Positions 1 to 5,357 of a DNA stretch of 13,044 nucleotides are shown one piece after another; the stretch's first letter is position 1; every line of letters starts with the position of its first letter. Made by a program: the position numbers and the translations under genes. The stretch covers positions 1-13,044 of the forward strand of contig JAGKWW010000067.1 in assembly GCA_021151665.1 (NCBI GenBank), in the 5' to 3' direction. The DNA is from Flavobacteriaceae bacterium. Its GTDB lineage: Bacteria > Bacteroidota > Bacteroidia > Flavobacteriales > Flavobacteriaceae. The notes below the pieces were generated by a model, which was not told the DNA's origin, did no database searches, and saw nothing but the letters and a program-made list of their open reading frames with translations.

Positions 1-92
1 GTGTCTGTAGAAGCCATATCGTCTGCAGAGCATGAAACTGCGCTGGCACCAAGCAGGGCTACCATGGCAAGAAGAAGTATATTTTTTTTCAT
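1..92 (-). CDS. Micro-lipoprotein, copy A (partial, C-terminus beyond window)
   Basis: The start codon ATG is at 90-92 on the minus strand and the frame stays open to the window edge, giving 30 residues. It begins with MKKN, a hydrophobic stretch, then a lipobox ending in Cys21 followed by S-A-D-D-M. All visible residues match copy C. The visible silent codon choices after the Cys match those of the 488-649 unit rather than those of its neighbour copy B, so the units are shuffled rather than ordered by distance. It is the most distal member of the array that can be seen. Function is not recognised; the family assignment rests on the intact copies. Confidence 0.8.
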   Translation of the reverse strand, partial: MKKNILLLAMVALLGASAVSCSADDMASTD

Positions 93-116
93 CGTAATAG
101 TCCTTTAGAGTGGGAA

Positions 117-278
117 TTATGGTTTTTGCGGAGGCTTAGGAAGATCCCTGTCGCCATTATCTATAGTGAAGTTATCCGCCTGTGTAGTGTCTGTCGAAGC
201 CATATCATCAGCAGAGCATGAAACTGCGCTGGCACCAAGCAGGGTTACCATAGCAAAAAGAAGTATATTTTTTTTCAT
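117..278 (-). CDS. Micro-lipoprotein, copy B
   Basis: This 53-residue predicted lipoprotein starts MKKN, with a hydrophobic signal segment (residues 4-19) and a lipobox A-V-S-C at 18-21. The mature peptide would be only 33 residues: acidic S-A-D-D just after the lipidated Cys21, a Thr/Asp-rich middle, and a Pro/Lys-rich end KPPQKP. No enzymatic or binding domain is visible, so function is unknown; it is probably an envelope peptide anchored by lipid. The signal peptide differs from copies A and C at two sites (Phe8 for Leu, Thr12 for Ala), while the mature part is identical to copy C despite seven silent codon differences. It is separated from its neighbours by 24-base spacers and probably co-transcribed from a promoter upstream of 745. 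Confidence 0.85.
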   Translation of the reverse strand: MKKNILLFAMVTLLGASAVSCSADDMASTDTTQADNFTIDNGDRDLPKPPQKP

Positions 279-302
279 CGTAATAGTCTTTAAAGTTGGG
301 AA

Positions 303-464
303 TTATGGTTTTTGCGGTGGTTTAGGAAGATCCCTGTCGCCATTGTCTATAGTGAAATTGTCGGCCTGTGTTGTGTCTGTCGAAGCCATATCATCAGCAG
401 AGCATGAAACTGCGCTGGCACCAAGCAGGGCTACCATAGCGAGAAGAAGTATATTTTTTTTCAT
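303..464 (-). CDS. Micro-lipoprotein, copy C
   Basis: This intact 53-residue copy has lipobox Cys21 and the same 33-residue mature peptide as copy B. Against copy B its mature codons differ at seven places, all silent, for example CCA for CCT and AAA for AAG in the Pro-Lys tail. Against the 488-649 unit there are also seven silent and no replacement differences. That pattern means the peptide sequence itself is under selection, so the copies are probably expressed rather than decaying. The residues just after Cys (S-A-D-D) resemble the acidic lipoprotein export signals known in Bacteroidota, which suggests surface exposure. Function is unknown. Confidence 0.88.
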   Translation of the reverse strand: MKKNILLLAMVALLGASAVSCSADDMASTDTTQADNFTIDNGDRDLPKPPQKP

Positions 465-487
465 CGTAATAGTCTTTAGAGTGGGAA

Positions 488-745
488 TTATGGTTTTTGC
501 GGAGGCTTAGGAAGATCCCTGTCGCCATTGTCTATAGTGAAATTATCCGCCTGTGTTGTGTCTGTAGAAGCCATATCGTCTGCAGAGCATGAAACTGCGC
601 TGGCACCAAGCAGGGCTACCATGGCAAGAAGAAGTATATTTTTTTTCTGCGTAGTATCTGTAGCTGTCATATCATCAGCAGAGCATGACACAGCACCCAG
701 GCCAAGGAAGGCCACCATTGCCAGTAGTAAAAGTCTTTTTTTCAT
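488..745 (-). CDS. Hybrid micro-lipoprotein with two signal/lipobox segments (copy D)
   Basis: This is the promoter-proximal member, 85 residues. Residues 1-33 come from a divergent relative (MKKRLLLL..., lipobox Cys21, then S-A-D-D-M-T-A-T-D-T-T-Q). At residue 34 they join in frame to residue 2 of a standard unit, so a second hydrophobic segment and second lipobox Cys53 follow, ending in the usual mature peptide. The product has two tandem signal peptides. The junction looks like a deletion between two adjacent genes that removed the first gene's C-terminus, the spacer and the second ATG. The start is set at 743-745 because MKKR is a typical lipoprotein N-terminus; an in-frame extension to 871 adds a non-signal-like sequence and overlaps the likely promoter. 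Whether lipidation occurs at Cys21 or Cys53, or the second segment stays as a membrane helix, cannot be told. Confidence 0.82.
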   Translation of the reverse strand: MKKRLLLLAMVAFLGLGAVSCSADDMTATDTTQKKNILLLAMVALLGASAVSCSADDMASTDTTQADNFTIDNGDRDLPKPPQKP

Positions 746-814
746 CTTGGTAATTTTAGTAGATTTTCTAATTTTTTGCTTACAAATCAACCATGCCAGT
801 GTTTGATTGTGAAG

Positions 815-822
815 CAAATTTA
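815..822 (-). promoter_or_regulatory. Candidate Bacteroidota -7 box for the lipoprotein array
   Basis: On the minus strand these bases read TAAATTTG, a full match to the TAnnTTTG -7 element of Flavobacterium promoters. It would start transcription near 810, leaving a leader of about 65 bases before the ATG at 745. No TTG lies at the expected -33 position (19 bp upstream), which fits a promoter that needs an activator. Confidence 0.45.
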
Positions 823-863
823 GACCTAATAAAAAATATACCGCTATGATTTTCAGGGGTTTT

Positions 864-893
864 AGTAACACACCCCCGTTTGCGAGTAACTCG
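864..893 (-). promoter_or_regulatory. Candidate LytTR-type operator (two GTTACT direct repeats)
   Basis: On the minus strand GTTACT occurs at 890-885 and again at 869-864, start to start 21 bp, or two helical turns. LytTR regulators bind pairs of roughly 9-bp direct repeats spaced 12-13 bp apart, which is the same geometry. The pair lies about 42-68 bp upstream of the -7 box at 815-822 and just downstream of a LytTR gene. The first repeat also sits in the small palindrome CGAGTAACTCG (883-893). The match is to spacing, not to a known consensus for this regulator. Confidence 0.35.
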
Positions 894-919
894 ACCGATT
901 TTGAGGGTAAAATGATTAA

Positions 920-1645
920 TTACAAACTTTCGGGTGCAATATTTCTTATAATAGAATCAATATTATCCTTGAAAGTCTTGGAGAAAGAAACTGCAATTTC
1001 ACCATCGTTTAAATAGCACAGTGACTTGCCGGTATTGATACGCGAAACGTATTTGCTGTTTACAACATAGCTGTTATGAATGCGGAAAAAGTGCAGAGGA
1101 AGGTTTTCCTCGTAGTGCTTTAATGTTTTATAGGCAGTTAGCCTGCGCCCTCCCCGAAGGTAGAAATCTGTTGTATTGTTATCGGCTTTTAAATAAACAA
1201 TTTCCTCTATGGGTATAAACTGATAGTCTCCGTAAGACCGTATGCATATTGTATCGGTTTTTTGTACAGGATTACTCTTCCCGAACCTAAGCAGCGATTT
1301 TCGCAACTCAGATAATGACAAGGGTTTTAGCAAATAATCAGAGGCTCCTGCTTTTATCGCATCATACGCATATTTTGTTCCCGAAGTGTATACTATAAAG
1401 TAAGGAAGGAAGTTTATATATTGGTAAAGGTCGGATATGATACAAAGCGATAACTCATTTTTCTTGCTTTTACCGGCAACTTCCAGCAATACCAAATGAG
1501 GCTGAAGCTCAAGGATCTTATCAACCGCTTCACTCTTATTATTTGCGACACCTATGCAATAAAACTCCGGGAAACCCTCAAAAATCTTCAGAGTTTCCTT
1601 AATTGCAGATTCATCGTCGTCAATTAATAAGTAAGAATACCTCAA
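920..1645 (-). CDS. LytTR-family response regulator with atypical receiver (Asp to Glu)
   Basis: This 241-residue protein has an N-terminal receiver domain (about 3-120) and a C-terminal LytTR DNA-binding domain (about 132-235, with the conserved FFRIHNSYVVN stretch at 187-197). The receiver keeps the acidic pocket DDD at 9-11, a Thr at 87 and the conserved Lys107 in LLKPL. The phospho-acceptor position at the end of strand 3 (HLVLLEVAG) is Glu55, codon GAA, instead of Asp, and the usual following M-P-G loop is absent. It may act without phosphorylation, as a constitutive or ligand-gated regulator. The only usable start is TTG at 1643-1645: the protein has no internal Met, and the frame upstream has no ATG or GTG before a stop. 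It is divergent from the response regulator at 1744 and lies directly upstream of the lipoprotein array in the same orientation, with no terminator visible between. Confidence 0.85.
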   Translation of the reverse strand: MRYSYLLIDDDESAIKETLKIFEGFPEFYCIGVANNKSEAVDKILELQPHLVLLEVAGKSKKNELSLCIISDLYQYINFLPYFIVYTSGTKYAYDAIKAGASDYLLKPLSLSELRKSLLRFGKSNPVQKTDTICIRSYGDYQFIPIEEIVYLKADNNTTDFYLRGGRRLTAYKTLKHYEENLPLHFFRIHNSYVVNSKYVSRINTGKSLCYLNDGEIAVSFSKTFKDNIDSIIRNIAPESL

Positions 1646-1689
1646 ATGTGGGGAAAAATTTTTGAAAGTTATAATAAATTAAATCATTC

Positions 1690-1712
1690 ATTTTACGGTA
1701 AAACCGTAAAAT
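1690..1712. promoter_or_regulatory. Palindromic operator candidate between divergent response regulators
   Basis: Inverted arms ATTTTACGG (1690-1698) and CCGTAAAAT (1704-1712) are perfectly complementary across a 5-base spacer. The site lies in the 98-base gap between the two response regulator genes and ends 4 bases upstream of a -7 box at 1717-1724, where an activator or autoregulator would bind. A likely ligand is the HTH regulator encoded immediately downstream, but that is inference from position. Confidence 0.5.
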
Positions 1713-1716
1713 TTGT

Positions 1717-1724
1717 TAAATTTG
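1717..1724 (+). promoter_or_regulatory. Candidate -7 box for the REC-HTH regulator gene
   Basis: TAAATTTG matches the TAnnTTTG -7 consensus on the plus strand and would give a leader of roughly 15 bases before the ATG at 1744. The position 19 bp upstream, where TTG is expected, is instead occupied by the left arm of the palindrome at 1690-1712. Confidence 0.45.
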
Positions 1725-1743
1725 TTTTTACTAAAATATTACT

Positions 1744-2418
1744 ATGTCCCGCGACCTTAATATAATGATCGTTGATGACCACCCCATGACCGTCAACGGT
1801 TATATAAATGTTCTCTCTGAAGAAAACTTTGATGGGTATAACCTGGTTTTTACCAAGGCCCTTAATTGTGAGGAGGCTTACAACCTTATTGTCTCTCAAA
1901 ACAACGGTAAATCGTTCGATATTGCCTATCTTGACCTGAGCCTTCCCCCCTATCCTGAAAAAAATATTTTTTCGGGACTGGATCTCGGCATACTGCTGCG
2001 CAAGACCATACCGGACTGTACAATTATAATACTTACAATGCACAGCGAGGCATCGCTGGTAGACCGGCTCATAAAAGAGATAAACCCGCAGGGCATACTA
2101 TGCAAAAGCGATATTGATATTGATGAGTTCCTTAACGCTTTCAAGATCATTTTCCAGGGCGACACTTACCTGAGCAATAAGATCGTTAAGTCATTAAAAG
2201 AGAAAGTATTCGATAATATTAAGCTGGACAGCTACGACCGGCAGATTTTAATGCGCCTTTCTGAAGGGATACTTACCAAAAACATTCCTAATTATGTGCC
2301 CTTGTCACTAAGTGCTATAGAAAAACGAAAAGCCCACATGAAAAATATGCTGCTTCAGGGCAAAGGCGGCGATGACTACGACCTTATAGAGGCTATTAAA
2401 AAGCTCGGCATTGTTTAA
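1744..2418 (+). CDS. Response regulator, receiver plus HTH (Bacteroidota NarL/LuxR-like)
   Basis: This 224-residue protein has a receiver domain (about 5-150) with the acidic pair D11-D12, phospho-acceptor Asp64 in AYLDLSL, Thr98 in ILTMH and Lys121. Unlike its divergent neighbour it therefore has a complete phosphorylation site. A C-terminal helix-turn-helix region (about 161-205, with LSLSAIEKRKAHMK) is of the derived NarL/LuxR type seen in Bacteroidota response regulators. There is an insertion-like loop after Asp64 (about residues 68-78, PPYPEKNIFSG). No histidine kinase is adjacent, so its partner is elsewhere. The ATG at 1744 follows the -7 box closely. Its stop overlaps the convergent anmK stop by four bases (TTAA, 2415-2418). 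Target genes are unknown; the palindrome at 1690-1712 suggests autoregulation or control of the LytTR gene. Confidence 0.88.
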   Translation: MSRDLNIMIVDDHPMTVNGYINVLSEENFDGYNLVFTKALNCEEAYNLIVSQNNGKSFDIAYLDLSLPPYPEKNIFSGLDLGILLRKTIPDCTIIILTMHSEASLVDRLIKEINPQGILCKSDIDIDEFLNAFKIIFQGDTYLSNKIVKSLKEKVFDNIKLDSYDRQILMRLSEGILTKNIPNYVPLSLSAIEKRKAHMKNMLLQGKGGDDYDLIEAIKKLGIV

Positions 2419-3482
2419 GGCTCATATATAACTCCTGCACAGTGGTTGCGCGCAGCGCCCGTTACACTGGCAAGCACATTGTCTTCATCCCGCATCCTGA
2501 GCACACCCAACAGGCCAAATACCAGCGCCTCCTTAAATTGCACTGTATTATCGTCGGGGACAATCACTTCTATATGCGGCAATACATTTTTCATCTGCCC
2601 AATAAGAAAAGTGTTGTAAGCGCCGCCCCCCGTTACGAGCATGCGCCCATTTTTGCCTCTTAATGCAAACGAAACCTGCTGCGCGATGTGGATGGTAAAG
2701 GTATGCAATACGTCGGCAGGGCTTATCTTATATTTTTCAATCAGAGGTAATACTTCGGCAATTACAAATTCGAGCCCGAGTGATTTTGGCCACGCCGCCT
2801 GGTAATAGGGCAGCCCGTTGAGTTCTTCAAGCAATTCTTGGCAGCAATTTCCGATGGCAGCGATACGCCCCCCATCATCATAAGCAACACCAAATGTAGC
2901 GGCGTAGCGGTTAAGCACAATATTCGCAGGGCTTATATCAAACGCAATGCGCACCCCATCGTCCTCAAACGAAATGTTGGAAAACCCGCCAAGGTTCAGG
3001 CAAAAGTCATACTCCGGAAACAGCAGCCGGTCGCCTATTGGAACAAGGGGGGCGCCCTGGCCGCCAAGGGCAACATCCTGAACCCGGAAATTGCACACTA
3101 CCCGCTGTTTGGTAAGTGCGGCAATAGAAGGAAGGTTGCCCGCCTGAAACGTGATACCCCGGGCGGCCTGGTGCAGTATGGTATGCCCATGCGAGCAAAT
3201 GGCGTCTGGGGTTTCAATACTGTGGTTGCTTATAAACTGGTTGATGTAACCCGACAGCAATGTGGTATAATCGCTATCCAGTTGCATTAATTCCGTTTGC
3301 TCCAGAGCCACGCCCGCCCGCAGCCTGTCCTCCCAGTCTTTAGTGTAGGGTATCGTTGCTGCCTGATCGATATTATAAGTGATTTTACCGTTAACAAAGT
3401 TGAAACGGATATGGGCAAGGTCTACCCCATCCAACGATGTGCCCGACATTACCCCTATAACGTTGTAGCTTTTACTGTACAT
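2415..3482 (-). CDS. anmK: Anhydro-N-acetylmuramic acid kinase
   Basis: This 355-residue cytoplasmic kinase phosphorylates and ring-opens 1,6-anhydro-N-acetylmuramic acid to MurNAc-6-phosphate during peptidoglycan recycling. The N-terminal phosphate-binding motif GVMSGTSLDGVDLA is at 10-23, GGQGAPLVPIGDRLL at 140-154, LNLGGFSNIS at 162-171, FDISPAN at 181-187 (Asp182 sits where the family's catalytic Asp lies), and the C-terminal nucleotide-binding loop VTGGGAYN at 283-290. Length fits the family. The start ATG at 3480-3482 puts the SGTSLDG motif at the usual distance. It is divergent from the acyl-CoA dehydrogenase gene and overlaps the convergent response regulator by four bases. No murQ-like etherase is seen nearby. 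It is probably a constitutive housekeeping gene. Confidence 0.95.
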   Translation of the reverse strand: MYSKSYNVIGVMSGTSLDGVDLAHIRFNFVNGKITYNIDQAATIPYTKDWEDRLRAGVALEQTELMQLDSDYTTLLSGYINQFISNHSIETPDAICSHGHTILHQAARGITFQAGNLPSIAALTKQRVVCNFRVQDVALGGQGAPLVPIGDRLLFPEYDFCLNLGGFSNISFEDDGVRIAFDISPANIVLNRYAATFGVAYDDGGRIAAIGNCCQELLEELNGLPYYQAAWPKSLGLEFVIAEVLPLIEKYKISPADVLHTFTIHIAQQVSFALRGKNGRMLVTGGGAYNTFLIGQMKNVLPHIEVIVPDDNTVQFKEALVFGLLGVLRMRDEDNVLASVTGAARNHCAGVIYEP

Positions 3483-3528
3483 GCCGGTAAATTTACAGAT
3501 AAGTCTTTAAAATATCCTGTGAAATAAT

Positions 3529-3536
3529 TACATTTG
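3529..3536 (+). promoter_or_regulatory. Candidate -7 box for the acyl-CoA dehydrogenase gene
   Basis: TACATTTG matches TAnnTTTG, with TTA (two of three) at the expected -33 position 19 bp upstream. Transcription would begin near 3541 and leave a leader of about 29 bases before the ATG at 3570. This argues against the alternative TTG start at 3534, which lies inside the box. Confidence 0.5.
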
Positions 3537-3569
3537 GCAACAATAAAACAAAAAAAACATCTAAATAAT

Positions 3570-4712
3570 ATGGATTTTAAACTAACCGAAGAGCACCTGA
3601 TGATACAAAAGGCAGCAAGGGATTTTGCCCAGGCTGAACTTTTGCCGGGCGTTATAGAACGCGATGAAAAGCAGATTTTCCCTGCCGAGCAGATAAAGAA
3701 GATGGGCGAGCTTGGCTTTATGGGTATGATGGTAGACCCTAAATACGGCGGTAGCGGCCTGGACACGATTTCTTACGTGATAGCCATGGAAGAAATTTCT
3801 AAAATTGATGCTTCTGCATCGGTAGTAATGTCGGTTAATAATTCGCTTGTTTGTTGGGGGCTTCAGACCTTTGGCACCGAAGAACAAAAACAAAAATATC
3901 TTACACGCCTTGCCACAGGGGAGATAATCGGGGCTTTCTGCCTTTCTGAACCGGAAGCCGGAAGTGATGCTACTTCACAGAAGACTACCGCTATAGATAA
4001 AGGGGACCATTACCTGCTTAACGGCACCAAAAACTGGATCACTAACGGAAGTACTGCCGATGTATATCTGGTAATAGCACAGACAGATATCGAAAAAAAG
4101 CACAGGGGCATCAACGCACTTATTGTTGAAAAAGGTATGCCCGGCTTCGAAATCGGGCCTAAAGAGCAAAAGCTTGGCATTCGCGGAAGTGATACCCACT
4201 CGCTAATGTTTACTGATGTAAAGGTTCCGAAAGAAAACAGGATCGGCGAAGACGGCTTCGGATTCAAATTTGCAATGAAAACGCTTGCAGGTGGCCGTAT
4301 AGGTATTGCATCGCAGGCTTTGGGTATTGCATCGGGAGCATACGAACTAGCCCTGAAATACTCTAAAGAGCGTAAAGCTTTCGGTACAGAAATATGTAAC
4401 CATCAGGCTATCGCCTTCAAGCTTGCCGATATGGCCGTGCAAATAGAGGCGGCAAGGCACCTTTGCATGAAAGCAGCATGGGATAAGGACAACCACAACA
4501 ACTATGACCTTAGCGGCGCAATGGCCAAACTTTATGCCTCGCAGGTAGCTATGGATACCGCGATAGAAGCGGTACAGATACATGGAGGAAACGGATATGT
4601 AAAAGAATATCACGTGGAACGCCTGATGCGCGACGCCAAGATAACCCAGATTTATGAGGGCACCTCTGAAATCCAGAAGATTGTAATATCAAGATCGATA
4701 ATATCAGCATAA
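3570..4712 (+). CDS. Acyl-CoA dehydrogenase, short-chain type
   Basis: This 380-residue FAD flavoenzyme oxidises acyl-CoA to trans-2-enoyl-CoA, passing electrons to electron-transfer flavoprotein in fatty-acid or branched-chain amino-acid catabolism. It shows the N-terminal helical domain (MDFKLTEEHLMIQKAARDF), family signature GAFCLSEPEAGSD at 121-133, the FAD-contacting WITNG at 156-160, and the second signature with QIHGGNGY at 336-343 and RLMRDAKI. The catalytic base is Glu363 in IYEGTSEIQ, the placement seen in short-chain (butyryl-CoA-like) members. Length is normal. The ATG at 3570 was chosen over the upstream TTG because MDF is the usual family start and the promoter overlaps the longer version. 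Its chain-length preference cannot be read from sequence alone. It is monocistronic, ended by the terminator at 4714-4740. Confidence 0.95.
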   Translation: MDFKLTEEHLMIQKAARDFAQAELLPGVIERDEKQIFPAEQIKKMGELGFMGMMVDPKYGGSGLDTISYVIAMEEISKIDASASVVMSVNNSLVCWGLQTFGTEEQKQKYLTRLATGEIIGAFCLSEPEAGSDATSQKTTAIDKGDHYLLNGTKNWITNGSTADVYLVIAQTDIEKKHRGINALIVEKGMPGFEIGPKEQKLGIRGSDTHSLMFTDVKVPKENRIGEDGFGFKFAMKTLAGGRIGIASQALGIASGAYELALKYSKERKAFGTEICNHQAIAFKLADMAVQIEAARHLCMKAAWDKDNHNNYDLSGAMAKLYASQVAMDTAIEAVQIHGGNGYVKEYHVERLMRDAKITQIYEGTSEIQKIVISRSIISA

Positions 4713-4713
4713 T

Positions 4714-4740
4714 AAAAAAACCGGCAGTGCCGGTTTTTTT
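4714..4740. terminator. Rho-independent terminator after the acyl-CoA dehydrogenase gene
   Basis: The stem CCGGC (4721-4725) pairs with GCCGG (4729-4733) across the loop AGT, flanked by seven A and seven T that extend the pairing. It starts two bases after the stop codon. Its symmetry would allow it to work on both strands, but no minus-strand gene needs it here. Confidence 0.92.
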
Positions 4741-4938
4741 ATGCATTTCGACTATAGTTAAATTAATAACTGCATATTTTGAACGGGCAAATTGGTCGTT
4801 TAATCGAATTTTACCTAAATAAATGCATGTCGTGTTTAAACTTTTTTACATTTATCCCCAGGATTAACAATCCTTTTAGAAATCTTATTATGATATCACC
4901 GCATCCGGTATCAATTAAAAAATACTAAACAACGACTT
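4741..4938 (+). promoter_or_regulatory. Control region of the XRE gene with two inverted repeats
   Basis: These 198 bases hold no gene. A weak -7 box, TACATTTA (4847-4854, one mismatch to TAnnTTTG), is followed closely by a perfect inverted repeat, AGGATT (4860-4865) and AATCCT (4869-4874) with a 3-base loop, placed at the presumed transcription start. A second, imperfect dyad, TGATA/TATCA with inner ACC/GGT, spans 4891-4913. XRE regulators commonly repress their own promoter through such dyads, so one or both may be autoregulatory operators. The short T-run after the first repeat makes a weak terminator an alternative reading. Confidence 0.3.
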
Positions 4939-5280
4939 ATGAATGTAATAGGACAGCGCATTAAAAAATTAAGGGAGGAAAAAGGCATTACACAGGAAGC
5001 AATGGCCGTTCAGCTCGATGTGACCCAGAGCAATTATGGGCGCCTGGAAAAGGACGACAGGAGGCTTAACATTGTAAAATTACTCAAGATAATCCGCATC
5101 CTCGATGTCGATATCAACTTCCTTTTTAAAGAATACAACAGAAACCCCGAGGAGCTGCCTCCGCAGGGCCTGAGCTCTAACAGCAAAGAGGTATATGATA
5201 TCCTGGTAGAGAGCCTCCGCTCTGAAATTGCCCACCTGAAAGAGGAGATCTCGTTTCTCCGGGTGATTGTGAAAAGCTAG
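4939..5280 (+). CDS. XRE-family transcriptional regulator with C-terminal helical tail
   Basis: This 113-residue protein has a Cro/CI-type helix-turn-helix domain at about 5-62 (IGQRIKKLREEKGITQEAMA, then LDVTQSNYGRLEKDDR and LLKIIRILDVDINFLF). It is followed by a linker and a charged amphipathic helix (about 82-113, VESLRSEIAHLKEEISFLR), probably a coiled coil for dimerisation. There is no sensor or peptidase domain. The ATG at 4939 starts directly with the HTH, as is usual. The gene lies between a strong terminator and its own likely control region on one side and the hybrid kinase gene on the other, only 77 bases away and on the same strand. The kinase has its own promoter-like sequence, so co-transcription is possible but not required. 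Target genes are unknown. Confidence 0.88.
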   Translation: MNVIGQRIKKLREEKGITQEAMAVQLDVTQSNYGRLEKDDRRLNIVKLLKIIRILDVDINFLFKEYNRNPEELPPQGLSSNSKEVYDILVESLRSEIAHLKEEISFLRVIVKS

Positions 5281-5323
5281 TAAAGTTTAAGACAATTTTA
5301 GCATACCGACTGGCGAAGCACCG

Positions 5324-5353
5324 TTGTATAATAACAGCCCTACTGTAAATTTA
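5324..5353 (+). promoter_or_regulatory. Promoter of the hybrid kinase gene, possibly leaderless
   Basis: TTG (5324-5326), a spacer of exactly 19 bases, then TAAATTTA (5346-5353) match the Bacteroidota TTG-N19-TAnnTTTG promoter except for the last base. This is the best two-part promoter in the window. The start site expected from the -7 box falls at about 5358, which is the A of the ATG, so the transcript may have little or no leader. Confidence 0.55.
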
Positions 5354-5357
5354 TACT

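Larger units (their letters stand above)
1..649 (-). repeat. Tandem array of a ~186-bp lipoprotein-gene unit
   Basis: The stretch consists of near-identical units of 162 coding bases plus a 23-24 base spacer. Unit coding parts lie at 1-92 (cut by the window edge), 117-278, 303-464 and 488-649, so the period is 186, 186 and 185 bases. The spacers at 93-116, 279-302 and 465-487 are also nearly identical and contain no hairpin or T-run that would end transcription, so the array reads as one operon. Each unit carries a run of eight A directly after the start codon (in the last unit the start codon itself is lost). Base differences between units are scattered and mostly silent. The array enters the window from the left, so its full copy number is unknown. 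Confidence 0.95.

Noticed and set aside
1..649. CRISPR-like array
   Set aside because: Units are 186 bp and coding, the spacers are nearly identical to each other, and no cas gene is present.
166..806. Plus-strand ORFs of 114 and 92 codons over the repeats
   Set aside because: They are antisense to the lipoprotein units, repeat only because the DNA repeats, and lack any domain; the minus-strand frames have signal peptides, lipoboxes and silent-only divergence.
791..806. Possible sigma-54 promoter (TGGCAT...) upstream of the lipoprotein array
   Set aside because: On the minus strand the -24-like TGGCAT is not followed by a GC-containing -12 element at the right spacing. No convincing TGGCAC-N5-TTGC site was found in any intergenic region by eye.
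746..871. N-terminal extension of the hybrid lipoprotein to 871
   Set aside because: The extension would bury the MKKR signal peptide inside the protein and overlaps the candidate -7 box and leader.
3534..3569. TTG start of the acyl-CoA dehydrogenase at 3534
   Set aside because: The TTG lies in the TACATTTG promoter box, and the added 12 residues are not typical of the family, which starts at MDF.
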